This document shows, piece by piece, positions 44,325 to 54,394 of a stretch of 64,000 nucleotides of DNA (position 1 is the first letter of the stretch; every line of letters starts with the position of its first letter). Origin of the DNA: Plectrocnemia conspersa. Lineage: Eukaryota > Arthropoda > Insecta > Trichoptera > Polycentropodidae. The notes under the pieces were generated by a model. It saw only the letters and a program-made list of their open reading frames with translations, was not told the origin of the DNA and searched no databases. A program made the translations under genes and the position numbers. Location of the stretch: positions 4,030,001-4,094,000 of the forward strand of contig VTFK01000008.1 in assembly GCA_009617715.1 (NCBI GenBank), given 5' to 3'.

Positions 44325-44488
44325 GTCCAACACTGGCGTGACAGATTCTCTGGACTGGCAACCTCCGGCACGTTCGCACGCGCGAAGGTTGCGGGCCCGT
44401 GCCCCGTAATAAACAACATGTAACTGTTCAATAAAATACTACTGTAGCGGCTCAATCTGTGTCTAATTACTACCCGTCGCTAAATACA
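44325..44488 (+). repeat. LTR-like repeat, copy 2 (pair with 27.3 kb)
   Basis: GGACTGGCAACCTCCGGCAC, a GC-rich stretch, then AATAAACAACATGTAACTGT, TCAATAAAATA, GCGGCTCAATCTGTGTCTAA, TTACTACCCGTC. It aligns with 27290-27475 in the same orientation. AATAAA/CAATAAA signals sit before the fixed tail. Confidence 0.5.
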
Positions 44489-44489
44489 T

Positions 44490-45065
44490 ATATTTTTACT
44501 TATCATTTGTGCATATTTAATCATAAAATATCATTTAAAATGTTTGACTTTTTTTATCTAACAACTTGTGAGAGTTACCCGATATCACATGTAATTTCGG
44601 CTTAACCCGGTAATTTTAATATAAATACCTATCGCTACTGATAAATGTTTATCGTGGATTTTGCCCTTTATGCAATTTTTTATTATATTTTGAGCCATGG
44701 AAATAACTGTGAGACCAAGCTTTCGGAATTTCTAAACATCGCATATTTTACAGTTATCTATATTAAACTACATATGTTCCAATAACCCAGAATTCAGCAT
44801 ACTTTTGAATTTTGACTGAAAACGTACGCAAAATGTTTCATTGCATCTTAAAAAGTATTTTTGTCGTAGTTTTAAAACACTTTGTCACAGAGTCATTGTG
44901 TTTTTGGTGGAAAAAATTCAGTACAGCAAGAAAACAAGTATCTATCTTTTTATGCACATAAGAGTTATATTATATGTGTTATTAATAGATAATTGTTTTT
45001 TATAGAGCATTGTTGAGAAAGACTAATTTGAGCTACCCTAGTTTATATTCTTCATAAATGGATAA
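44490..45065. other. AT-rich non-coding DNA
   Basis: No gene or repeat was recognised between the LTR-like copy and the FLYWCH fragment. Confidence 0.55.
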
Positions 45066-45090
45066 ATCAGGGATATTAAGTCAAAAATAC

Positions 45091-45760
45091 AAGGACAAGG
45101 ACAAATATGCTTGGAATGGATATCTTTATGTTAAAGACAAGATTAATAAGGAAAGCTTGATTCAATTCTGGCGATGTAAAAATAAATACTGTAAAGGTAG
45201 AATTTGGACGTGTTAGTGATGGACTATTTATTTTTGAAAGACTTGAACACAGATGTAGCAGTTCTGGAAATGCGGTTAGAGTAATAACGTAAGGGGTACA
45301 GCAGCAGATAAAAAAGAAAATTAGCAGATACGACAATGAGCAACCTATCACAAATCAGAACTCTAATTCTAGAAAATATTTTTTCTGCAGTATAAGGAAT
45401 GCATCCAAATCGTAACAGTTTTCGCAGAAATCTTCATAGAAAAATTTAAATAAAATTAGAAGCCCGAATTAATCCTGATTCTAGGGAAACAATAATTATT
45501 CCTGTAAAATGTTTAAATTATGAATTCAGCCCATTACAATTTGAATGTTTTCGTTTAGCTGATTCTGGTGCAATTCGATCCAATGAGAATCTTAATTTTT
45601 GGTTGCGAAAGTCATATAATGTGGAGCCAAAGCAGGAAAGAAGTATTTGTGGATGGCATATTTTGACTTTCTCCCCCTATAATTTCTCAAATTTTTGTGA
45701 TTTTGGCAAGAGGCTGCAACATTACCAAATTAATTCACCATCGGTAAATAGTAAATAGTT
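45091..45760 (+). pseudogene. FLYWCH zinc-finger / MULE-like protein remnant
   Basis: From 45091 the frame reads KDKDKYAWNGYLYVKDKINK, ESLIQFWRCKNKYCKGRIWT, C, stop. After a one-base shift it continues RVSDGLFIFERLEHRCSSSG. The pattern G-Y-x-Y, W-R-C-x4-C-x-GR, then E-H-x-C is the FLYWCH zinc finger (C2HC/H2-like), common in proteins of MULE-type transposons and their insect relatives. Further shifted blocks follow: ILENIFSAV, then MHPNRNSFRRNLHRKI (compare the basic LRRxIRRxR motif after FLYWCH), then KLEARINPDSRETIIIPV, a long open stretch ending RSICGWHILTFSPYNFSN and a stop near 45760. No DDE catalytic core is recognisable. It is a decayed transposon gene or pseudogene; the MULE link is from family knowledge. 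Confidence 0.65.
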
Positions 45761-45769
45761 GCCTTAGTT

Positions 45770-46670
45770 ATAGGCCCATTTTCCTTTTCTATTTTAGCAA
45801 AAAATTGAGTAGAACTCTTTTCTAATATCTGTGAAATTTCTTCCGTATCCTCTATTTACCATTGTTATTTTTTATATGTAATGTACATATTATTATTATT
45901 GTATATACAATACACACTAAATTAATATGAAGTAGCAATTTAAAAGTACTTAGTAAATAATTTGAAACATATTATTTTCAAGGTTATGAATTTGTAAATT
46001 TATACGTTATAGTATTATATGATATCAAATGTTGATTGACTGTGCGAGTGATGGCAAAAATTACAATATTTAGGTAATTGTTGTATTCATTGATAAGAAC
46101 TATGAATAATAAAGCCGCACTTGAGATGACTAAGCGAATATTGTTATGATGAGCTTTCAATTGAGTTTGTGTATGACTCAATGGCTCATAGACTCCCATA
46201 AAAACAATCAAACCGTATGATCATCATGTTATGACTAACGACCAATTGTTAAACAAATTAACCAGTCGTTTTATTTTTATTCGATTACGTATTGCGTTTG
46301 TACTTTCGACACTTTGATATGGAAAATGACATATTCAGAGCACTAGTCCACTCTCATTAGCCCACTTTCGTGTAAATGAATAACTGTTATTTTCATTACC
46401 TTTATATCCATTGCATTAAACATTTCACTCTTCATTTTTTTCTTTAATAGACCCAACAGTGCAGAGCGATGTTTGTTTTTATTAAATTGAGAAAATTTAG
46501 TTGTGCAATTAAAAAATATTTAAGGCGTAAAAAATAGTTATATACAATAAATACATACAGCAATTCTTTTTAATGTTACCTTAATATGCACCCAGTGAAA
46601 TTTGTATGGTTTTCCAAAAAAAAATTGATTGCCGTATTACAATGTGACACGAGGAAGTGTGATTGTTGAA
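45770..46670. other. AT-rich non-coding DNA
   Basis: No gene was recognised. A 75-codon minus-strand frame at 45984-46211 has no family resemblance. Confidence 0.55.
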
Positions 46671-46679
46671 AAAAAATGA

Positions 46680-47290
46680 AAAGTTACCGTATGTGGGTCG
46701 CCTGTCGATCGGGGTACACATAATGCACTAACTAGACGACTTATTGTTCGATAATGGCCGTACCGTTATTTTTACCTTATCTGACCCAATTCATAGCGAT
46801 TGTCCGATACCATTCACTATGATGTGCAACTATTACCTACTATGCATATGAGCGTATGTAGTGTATAAATATACTATCAACTAGGGTACTTCCGTTTTCG
46901 TTTACAGTTAACCGGTCGTCCATTGATTTTGACTAACTAGGAGCGATGGCCTCGATAAATTAACAATAAAAAATATATTTATTTATACATACAAAGCAGG
47001 AAACATACATTTCACCCATTGTTCGGGAAAGTGAACTGAACGCATGAAAAACGCTTATTATGCCGACTGTTTCGCAGCGACAGAGAAAGTTATGGATTTC
47101 GTTTTGTGAAAAACGATTTCAGAGTTCAAATGCAAAAACATTGTCTAAATGTTTGTGTCTTTAGCGGTGAAAAGGCAATATTTTATGTTAAATTTAGTAT
47201 TCTGCCGTTTTACTCAAGGGGCGGTGATAAATATTTCTTTTCGGATACTTTCGATGAGAATAAATAACGGAATGTTTTATATCAGTGACC
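46680..47290. other. High-complexity non-coding island, possible promoter
   Basis: A long stretch of balanced sequence includes GTGGGTCGCCTGTCGATCGGGG and AATGGCCGTACCGTTATTTTT. A TATA-like GTATAAATA (46863-46871) lies about 40 bp upstream of GTTTTCGTTTACAGTTAACC. 47010-47240 is also complex (GCGACAGAGAAAG, GGGGCGGTG). No open frame or element ends. It could contain a promoter or conserved non-coding DNA. Confidence 0.35.
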
Positions 47291-47511
47291 ATTTCGTTTG
47301 ATTTATGCTCGAGTGAACTGATCGTAACTTAAGGAGTTATATTTTGTTTATAGAACGTTATAATATTTTATATAAACCCTGTTATCATTTTATTCACAAA
47401 AAAAGTGTTAAGTGCTTAATAAAAATCATATGCTTTCTACTAAATAAAAAATAAATTTCACTTATGTCTGGGGGTTATAAATAACTAATTAAATTATTAT
47501 TCTAATTAAAA

Positions 47512-47578
47512 CATCAAGATGTTAATCCGTGAGATTAGGAAAATCTAGGAAAACCTAATCTGTGATGATCAATCAGAA
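47512..47578 (-). repeat. 65-bp palindromic repeat family P, copy 2
   Basis: ATCCGTGAGATTAGGAAAAT, CTAGGAAAACCTAATCTGTG, ATGATCAATCAG. It is in reverse orientation to the copies at 38.6 and 54.25 kb. GAGATTAGG and CCTAATCTG form the inner stem. Confidence 0.75.
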
Positions 47579-48010
47579 TAATATTTATATAATATTCACT
47601 AAATTTGATCTTTCAGACACGTTATAAATTATAAAACACGAGTGCTCATATGCGATTTAACCCCAGATCTTTTCAAATAATGTCAATGATTTAAGCCACA
47701 TGTATATCGTGCTAGTGTTTAACTGCACTTACCCTACGCCTACTTCATTCGTGTAATGTACTGTTTGATATATGGGAACTACTTAGCCAAGTCAAAAGCA
47801 CTGACTGAAAATACGTATTAACCGTGAGAAAACGACTTGTTGCAAATAAGCGTTAAAAGCGCAATAATCAAAAATGCTATTTTATCGCAAAAGTTTGTGA
47901 TGATTGGTTTTGTTATGCGAAGCGCGTGTCGCTTTAATAATTTATTGGGAATTCGCGTTCTCGTAGCGTCCTCGAATATGGCTCCATTGTCTGGAATACC
48001 TGTTTTTGAG

Positions 48011-48160
48011 ATTGCTAAGGGGCGGTGTCGACTTTCAGCTGCGAACTTTAGAGTGCTTTAAAGAGTCGCGATTGCGTCCCTTATTCTTGACCGTCTCAGA
48101 CAGGACGTCAGCGCTTGAGAACGCTCATCTTGCACGAGCTTGCCAGACACACTAATGTTT
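48011..48160 (+). repeat. SINE-size dispersed repeat family S, copy 2
   Basis: GGGGCGGTGTCGAC, then GAGTGC, AGTCGCGATTGCGTCCC, TATTCTTGACCG, GGACGTCAGCGCTTGAGAAC, GC and CTTGCCAGACA. The GGxGGTGTCGAC start is also present in the 63.3-kb copy but not in the 19.7-kb copy, so the 19.7-kb copy is truncated or more diverged on that side. Confidence 0.65.
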
Positions 48161-48164
48161 TCGG

Positions 48165-48820
48165 GCATAGAAAATAGGATGAATGTTTATCTATTTTAGA
48201 TGTGCATCATAACTGTTTTACTAATATTATTTTTAAATGTTTATATATATCCATCATGTCGCATTAGAAAAAACCTATCAAGTCATGATGATCAGATTTG
48301 GAATAAAATAAAATAAAAAAAAATAGTTTATACGTCTCGGCGACATGTGCATTTATGCGTGACAATAAAAGATTATGAGGTTTTAGCATTCTCAAATATA
48401 TCAACAACGACCGTTTGGTGTCTTTACGAGACACGAACTAATAAAATGTTATTTTACAAGGCACGCAGCCTCTGGAATATGCTATTTGAAGCGACAAGTA
48501 CAAGATTGCTAAATATTCTCCTGTTAAAACAGCATGCAACGATTATTATAACAAATTGAATTCGTGCATCGAGTGGAGCCAAAACAAAAAAAATAAATTC
48601 TTCATCTCGACTTAGCATATATTGGCGCATACTTTGCACTCAAATTTTATTTCCGGCAAGAAACTTAAAAAAGAACTTCCACTAGTTGATTTCAACTTAA
48701 TCCGAACTCGCACCAAGCGGTGCAATCGACTGAGAAAGCAGCCGCTTCCCTCTTCTCGTTAATCAAGGTCCAGCTACGACGGCTGAAATTTCAACCTGAT
48801 CTTTGAAGACAAATAATAAT
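48165..48820. repeat. Complex region with a block shared with 15.5 kb
   Basis: The segment 48720-48810 (CGACTGAGAAAGCAGCCGCT, TCCCTCTTCTCG, AACCTGATCTTTGAAGAC) aligns with 15540-15640. 48340-48640 is moderately complex with opposing 61-70-codon frames of no recognised family. The region may be part of one longer repeat that also includes the S-type block just upstream. Confidence 0.4.
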
Positions 48821-48824
48821 AATT

Positions 48825-50810
48825 TATAATTGAATACTTTTCCTTACATAAAAACAAATATAAAGAATACTTTAAGGTTTTAAAATTTTAGTATACAATT
48901 TTAGTATACTTCATTATAAAAAAATTGTATAATTTACTCATTATGCATTACTGATTGAAGTTTTAACAAATAAATTTTATGTCTCTATTTTAAACATGGC
49001 TGTATTACTAATTATGGGTCACTAAAAAGCAGGATAGAACCAAATTTTGTTTACTACATTGTATATCAGATATTTATATATTTTCTTAAAGTTCATAATA
49101 GTATAAATAGTTTTAAATTATGTTACGCAATATTATGTCGTTTCATGTATAACATAACTCTTGTTTTGTAAAATAGTATGTTACTTAGGTGTATATTTAT
49201 ACATATAAGTATCATACGTTTATTGATAACACTTGTGTGTTGAATCAATTTAAGCAATTATTTGGGACATCAATAAAACATCTATAGTATACAAACACGT
49301 CGGACATAGAGACTATTTGATTATAATTGCCTTTGAGAAGATACAAATAATTCAATATTTGCTTAATGAAAATCTGCCTTCTACGAAACATACATACGTA
49401 CAACATACATAAATTAATAATGTTATAAAGTTCGTAGGACATTCAGCCGGGTCAAGGTCTCAGTTCACAGTTTTCTAGTTTGGGATGCTGTAACGCGATA
49501 TAGCCAGAGCCGGGGGTGCGATAAGGAGATAAAACTGTTTAGGGATGTCGTTCCGCAAAAGCACCAAAACATTGTGGACAAAACTTTCGACGTTTATTCA
49601 ATTTTGCGGTTTAGAGCTCAAAATGTTTGCTTTAACTTTTTATTAGCGAGACCCGATTACGGTCCGAAATGGGTTTGCTTTTTAACAAGACGTTATGTAA
49701 AAGCATATGTATATTTTTTTATGTCCTATCTAGCAATTACATCCCTTAAAATTAAAATGAAATAATCACCTATGTTCTGATAATTATTTATTACAAAACA
49801 ATTACGAAACATTTACCAGGTAGATATTATCAGCAAAGATTGTTTATAAATTTGTTATGATATTAAAAATATCTGTAAAGTATATTTTTCATATTTTCGT
49901 TATTAATCATTGAGGGTAGTAAAGTATTGATACTACGACGCCATTTGTAAAATACGCACACACGTGTGTGATACACGCACTGTTTTGTGTATATGTTACA
50001 TTGTGTGTGTAACAAAGGTTGCGTAGGATTCAAGGTCAACTGTACATAAATATTATGTATATATGTATATATCAAGAGTAAATGTAAATATTTGTGCACA
50101 CACATTTTCTAAAATATATCTTCCACATAATTCTCAAAGTTTGTTTTTCTGTTCGTATGTCTTATTACAATAAAAACTCACGAATGTATGGGGGTGTTCT
50201 GATGTGAATTTATAACTCAACGATTTTTTTATTAAAATATTTAAATAATTATACCTAAAATATTAAGCTTATAAAACAATACTAATTGGCGAAATCAATG
50301 TAAAAGTTGTTAAGTAACATATTAATTTTGATACCAAGAACGAAAAAAAGCTACTGGTTAATCGTTTATGATCTTATTTGCTATGAAACTGTATAGATTA
50401 ACACATTACAATCAACCCTAATGGTTAGTAGCTCAACTATGGTGCTAAGGTATTTAGATCCAATTTAACTGAGAAATTGATTTTATTTGTTCTAAGGGCA
50501 TTGTACACTAAAAATACATATGTGATTAAGTAGCGATCCTAATTAATTGGTACATAGAGAAGCGAATACGTTTTTATTTTTAGAATCCTATTGATTCTTA
50601 AAGATTTGCCTTTAATTCCCAATTTTTTATAAGTCACAATACAGTTACTTAATGTGACAAGAATTGACTTATGACAGATGAACGCTTCTCCCATGCAACA
50701 TCATAAACAGATTTTCTAAAATACATAACTGCTGCCTATTAAAAATAATTTAATAAAATACAGTATGTAGTTTAAAGTGATTTTTTATACCAAATATATA
50801 CGACCTAGCT
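48825..50810. other. AT-rich non-coding DNA
   Basis: No gene was recognised. 49440-49560 is a more complex patch (CAGCCGGGTCAAGGTCTC, AGCCGGGGGTGCGATAAGG). 49955-50010 has TG/CA alternating tracts. Confidence 0.55.
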
Positions 50811-50811
50811 C

Positions 50812-50890
50812 GATTTGAATAATCATCACGATATTCATCCGTGAGATTGAATAAATCTAAGAAAACCTAATTTGTGATAATCGATTTAAA
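50812..50890 (-). repeat. 65-bp palindromic repeat family P, copy 3
   Basis: ATCATCACGATATTCATCCG, TGAGATTGAATAAATCTAAG, AAAACCTAATTTGTGATAAT, CGATTT. It is the most complete copy in reverse orientation. The ends ATCATCAC and GTGATAATCGAT are imperfect inverted repeats. Confidence 0.8.
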
Positions 50891-51190
50891 TTTTAATTAT
50901 ATAATAATTACTATTTCTATTTTTTTAAACACTAAAGAAATTGAACAACACAAAAGTTCATATGTTTTTCGGATATTTTTTTTTTAAAAAAAAAAAACGT
51001 AAAAATAAAACTGATTAAGCAGGTAAAAAAATATTTATGTCATTGTCTCGCGTATTCTGAAGAACCTTTTTTGCATTTTTTTTTTAAATATGTTACATAA
51101 GAATTTTAACAAAATTATTTGGAATTAAAAAAAAAATTTGTAAGTAATTTATTGTATTGAAAGTTTAAATAAAAAATATTTTTTATAATT

Positions 51191-51245
51191 ATTTTTTGAG
51201 TTTAGGTAATTTTTTTATTTTTGAGTTTAGGTAATTTTTTTATTA
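51191..51245. repeat. Two tandem ~27-bp units
   Basis: TTTTTGAGTTTAGGTAATTT followed by TTTTATT occurs twice in direct succession. A recent-looking, exact local duplication. Confidence 0.85.
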
Positions 51246-51529
51246 AAGGTACTTAATCTGCCACCAAATATTAATTTTCAAATAAAATTTATATTTCTTC
51301 TGTTTAATATTTTTAAATGTTTTTTTTTCTGCGGCTTCCCTGGACTACTATTTACTCCTATTTACCATTTAAATACTACCCAGATCGACACCTGAAGGTG
51401 TCAGATGAGAGCTAGTGACAAAAATAAAAGTAATCAAACGGTATAGAAAACTAATTTTAGTCAGTTTGGGAAGCGCGAGTTTAATTTATTATAAGTTGAT
51501 ATAAATATTCGGAAACGATCCCAATCCAC

Positions 51530-51805
51530 CACTAAAGGCACAAGGCCGCTTATTGTGCGCGCACTTCGACAATGTCCTCCCTGTGCCTCAGTCTCGAAGG
51601 GTGGGTTTTCCCCGTTTTCCCGGGGGTGGCGGAAGATTCAAGGTCGCATGAATGGTGCTCACCATTGACAAGGGTGAAGTCACCGCCCGCGGTCGATGCT
51701 CCCTCAGCGAGGCTTTCCGGGTATACCCCCGAAAAGAAGGCGGCCCGGGAAGGCCTCAAGGGCGGGCAGCGACAGGGGTGGTGCGCACGTGCCGCCCTTT
51801 CGTAC
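51530..51805 (-). repeat. GC-rich island containing repeat family G, copy 3
   Basis: The strongest GC island in the window. 51604-51682 reads, in reverse complement, TTCACCCTTGTCAATGGTGA, ATTCATGC, CACCCCCGGGAAAACGG, which aligns with copy 1 at 32851-32937. Overlapping 63-85-codon frames in several phases result from the near absence of AT-rich stops, and none resembles a known protein. GGTATACCCCCG and GGCGGCCCGGG extend the island to about 51800. Confidence 0.5.
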
Positions 51806-51809
51806 GATT

Positions 51810-52870
51810 CCTACGCTTTTTTATTTTAATAAAACTCGCTTTTATCTTTTAAATCCGTCTATTGGCTCCAAATCCCCTTTCTCGTAATATTTTACACGTG
51901 CAAAAAAGCAAATAATTTTGTTGTTTCAGAATGGAGGGAGGAACAAAGCGAGCAAAAGTTGATCTATGATTCTCTTTACGTATTCTATATATATTCGAAA
52001 AGTAGAAATTTAAATTATTGTTGCTTTAAATTATTAGTTAAAAAATACTTATTAATTCTACCTTTGTGATAGTTGTACGAACTTCTACTTGTATTATCTT
52101 GATGATAAAAAAATATAAAACCATTAATTTAAAGAAATTTTCTTTGATGTAAAAAAAATAAGTAGCAAATGTTTTTAAAATGCCAGAAGCACGGAATAAA
52201 CACGTTTACTTTCCTAAAATACCTATAATAGTAAATGCCTAATTAGGATAAATTAGGGTATATGTTGAATTATTACTGAAAACTGAGATTTCTACTGTAA
52301 ATTATAATTATAGATTTATAAAAAAGAAAAATGAATGCATCTAAGTTTTAGAATAAAAAAATTGAAAAAGTAGTTTAGATTATATGTTTCTTAAATTGTA
52401 TAAATATCAGTTAATTTTTATAAATTATATTTGTTTTATAATTCAAATCCCAAATAATAATTATCATTTAAAAATTTAAATTCAACTTAGTTTATAACGA
52501 TACAAAAGTTTTATTGAAAAGAAAGTTATTAAATGCACTTTTACTTGTCTCATAAACTAAAAAATAAAATAAATATTAATCTAACAACTGTTTTTACCTA
52601 AAAATTAGAGCACTAAAAAAATAATAATAAACTTTTACGCAGATACTACAAATTTTCCAGTATTCAAATAACTTTTAAATTGATTACCGGATTTAATTTT
52701 TGGTTTTGAGGCTTGCTATTCAAAAAAGCTATATGAATAATATTTAGAAAATATCAAATAAATTATTAATATGGTTTTTAAATTTATACATGTTATGCTG
52801 CATTCAATAGTATTTAGATTTATTTCACAATTTTGATTTACGGGGTTTTGAATTTACATGGACTTGGCTT
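51810..52870. other. AT-rich non-coding DNA
   Basis: No gene or element was recognised. Confidence 0.6.
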
Positions 52871-52875
52871 GATGA

Positions 52876-52966
52876 TCATTGCTCACCTAGCAATTTGTCA
52901 CAGGAAGATTGCTCACACAAACATTGGTCAGAACACAATTTCTCACAACTAAAATTGCTCACAAAT
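52876..52966. repeat. Degenerate ~15-bp tandem repeat (ATTGCTCACA type)
   Basis: Six successive variants of (A)CAATTGCTCACA: CATTGCTCACCTAG, CAATTTGTCACAGG, AGATTGCTCACACAA, ACATTGGTCAGAAC, ACAATTTCTCACAAC, AAAATTGCTCACAAA. A minisatellite; it lies 0.3 kb left of the nested hAT/Helitron region and could be a Helitron-internal repeat. Confidence 0.75.
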
Positions 52967-53289
52967 TGATCGCAAAATTAACAGGACACAAAGTGAAAAC
53001 ATAATAAATTGACTAAAACAATACATTTATAATGCACACACTACTTTTTAAATAATTATATTATTTCCTCAATAATATACTCTTTATAATTTACAATATT
53101 TAATATTTTTTTTGCTGACTACATGCTACTGCAATACGTGCCAATTAAACCGCTGAAGAAACTGAACAGCGACGTGCTAAATACCGATTACGTGCTACTG
53201 CAATACATCAATGCGAAACGTACAATGTAATAAATTTGGAATAACAGAATGAATAAAATTAATTTTAATTAATAAAGAATTGATTGAAT

Positions 53290-54184
53290 CTGGGCTTCAG
53301 ACCGGAACTGAACTGAAAACCAGAAAACCCGTTATTTTATGTCAGAACGAAAACCAGAGCTGAACCGAAAAAATATCGGTTTATTTCAGTTTGGTCCATT
53401 TTAAATCACAAAAAATGCAAACTGCGCAACATGTTCAAAATATTTGGAACAAATTATAATATTTAAAGAAATTAATTTCAATCACAATGAAACATCCGAT
53501 GAAAAGGTAGACGATTTAGAGGATTTTTTAAGAAGTAAAGAATTAGCAATATAGACACATGCATATATTTCCTATTTCTACAGATATGGACATTGAATTA
53601 ATATTGAATAACTTTAACCATGTACAAAGATTAGATAGAAAAAAAAACATATTTTAGAATTTTGGAAGAAAAATAAAAATACACATCCTCATTTATACAA
53701 AAATACAATGGTGGTTTTAGGAGCAACAGCAACACAAGTTGATAGGTTATTTTACGAGACAATAATTTAAATGAAAATACATTGCTTTAATATTTTTTAA
53801 AGAAAAAATTGCTTTAATATTTTTTTGCGAAAGCTTTAATATTTTTTAATTATAAATAAATATACCTATTATTCCTGTATGTTTCAACCGTGAATATTTG
53901 AATTTGCTCTGTTTATCATATATTATATACTTATAGTTTTAATTATTAAACCTTAAATTAATTATTATTATTTATATTATATTATTGTATCAATTAATAT
54001 AGTTTGCGTATAAATAATAGAAGAAAGAAAATTCAATACAAATAAAAACATTAAAAAATAATTACTCGGAGCTGAACCGAAAACCGAAAACTGTAAAAAC
54101 CGATATTTATTCCAGAACGGAAACGAACCAATATGTTTTTTTTAATTGAACCCGAACAAAAAAAAACATCGGCTTGATGCCCTG
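53290..54184 (+). mobile_element. hAT transposon with GAACCGAAA subterminal repeats
   Basis: The 895-bp element is flanked by GATTGAAT (53282-53289) and GATTGAAC (54185-54192), 7 of 8 identical. The ends CTGGGCTTCAGACCGGAACT and (reverse complement of right) CAGGGCATCAAGCCGATG form terminal inverted repeats with about 12 of 15 matches. Both subterminal regions are dense in GAACCGAAAAC/CTGAACTGAA units, as in hAT elements where the transposase binds repeated motifs. Interior coding is reduced to a C-terminal fragment, so the copy is non-autonomous. Confidence 0.85.
53500..53770 (+). pseudogene. hAT C-terminal dimerisation domain remnant
   Basis: From about 53655 the frame reads ILEFWKKNKNTHPHLYKNTM, VVLGATATQVDRLFYETII, then stop at about 53770. 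The family's hAT C-terminal dimerisation domain reads ILxWWKxxExxFPxLxxLAxxxLxVPATSVxxERxFSxxG; the I-L-x-F/W-W-K spacing, P-x-L-Y and the ATATQV-xRLF motif match in order. Upstream, DDLEDFLRSKELAI is a weaker trace of the preceding acidic segment. The usual serine-glutamate (SxERxFS) is degraded to DRLF and the domain stops early. Confidence 0.7.
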
Positions 54185-54195
54185 GATTGAACCTA

Positions 54196-54225
54196 TCCTG
54201 GGCGAAGCCGAGTAATAAAGCTAGT
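54196..54225 (+). mobile_element. Helitron 3' end
   Basis: CCTGGGCGAAGCCGAGTAAT, AAAGCTAG, followed by T. A GGGC-GAA-GCC hairpin about ten bases upstream of a terminal CTAG, next to a T, is the structural signature of a Helitron 3' terminus, and this GGGCGAAGCC-GGTAATA-AGCTAG type is widespread in arthropods. The hAT element above ends only 11 bp to the left, so the hAT has inserted into this Helitron's 3' region. The 5' TC end was not identified. Confidence 0.7.
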
Positions 54226-54229
54226 AATT

Positions 54230-54300
54230 CCGATCGATTATCCCATATTAGGTTTTCCTAGATTTTCCAAGCCTCGCAGATGAATACTGGGATGAATAAT
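54230..54300 (+). repeat. 65-bp palindromic repeat family P, copy 4
   Basis: CGATCGATTATCCCATATTA, GGTTTTCCTAGATTTTCCAA, GCCTCGCAGATGAATACTGG, GATGAATAAT. Same orientation as copy 1 and containing the AGGTTTTCCTAGATTTT block that copy 1 lacks. It begins about 5 bp after the Helitron terminus. Confidence 0.7.
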
Positions 54301-54390
54301 TAATAATAAAATTGAGCTACCTCGTGCTTAGTGATACCATGTATGTCACTGATTTATGGGATGAATAATTATTAAGCTACCACCTATCAT
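54289..54390. repeat. Imperfect ~69-bp tandem repeat
   Basis: GGGATGAATAATTAATAA, then GAGCTACCTC recurs as GGGATGAATAATTATTAA, GCTACCACC. Adjacent to the P copy, whose right end (GGGATGAATAAT) supplies the start of the first unit. Confidence 0.6.
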
Positions 54391-54394
54391 GTTG

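Noticed and set aside
27285..44488. Reading the two LTR-like repeats as ends of one 17-kb retrotransposon
   Set aside because: The interior contains unrelated LINE, GC-rich repeat and Harbinger sequences on mixed strands and no gag/pol; two independent copies are simpler.
45076..45351. 91-codon minus-strand frame
   Set aside because: Antisense of the FLYWCH remnant, which has recognisable motifs on the plus strand.
51550..51887. Cluster of 63-85-codon frames in the GC island
   Set aside because: Four overlapping frames in different phases and strands arise because stop codons are rare in GC-rich DNA; part of the island is shared repeat sequence.
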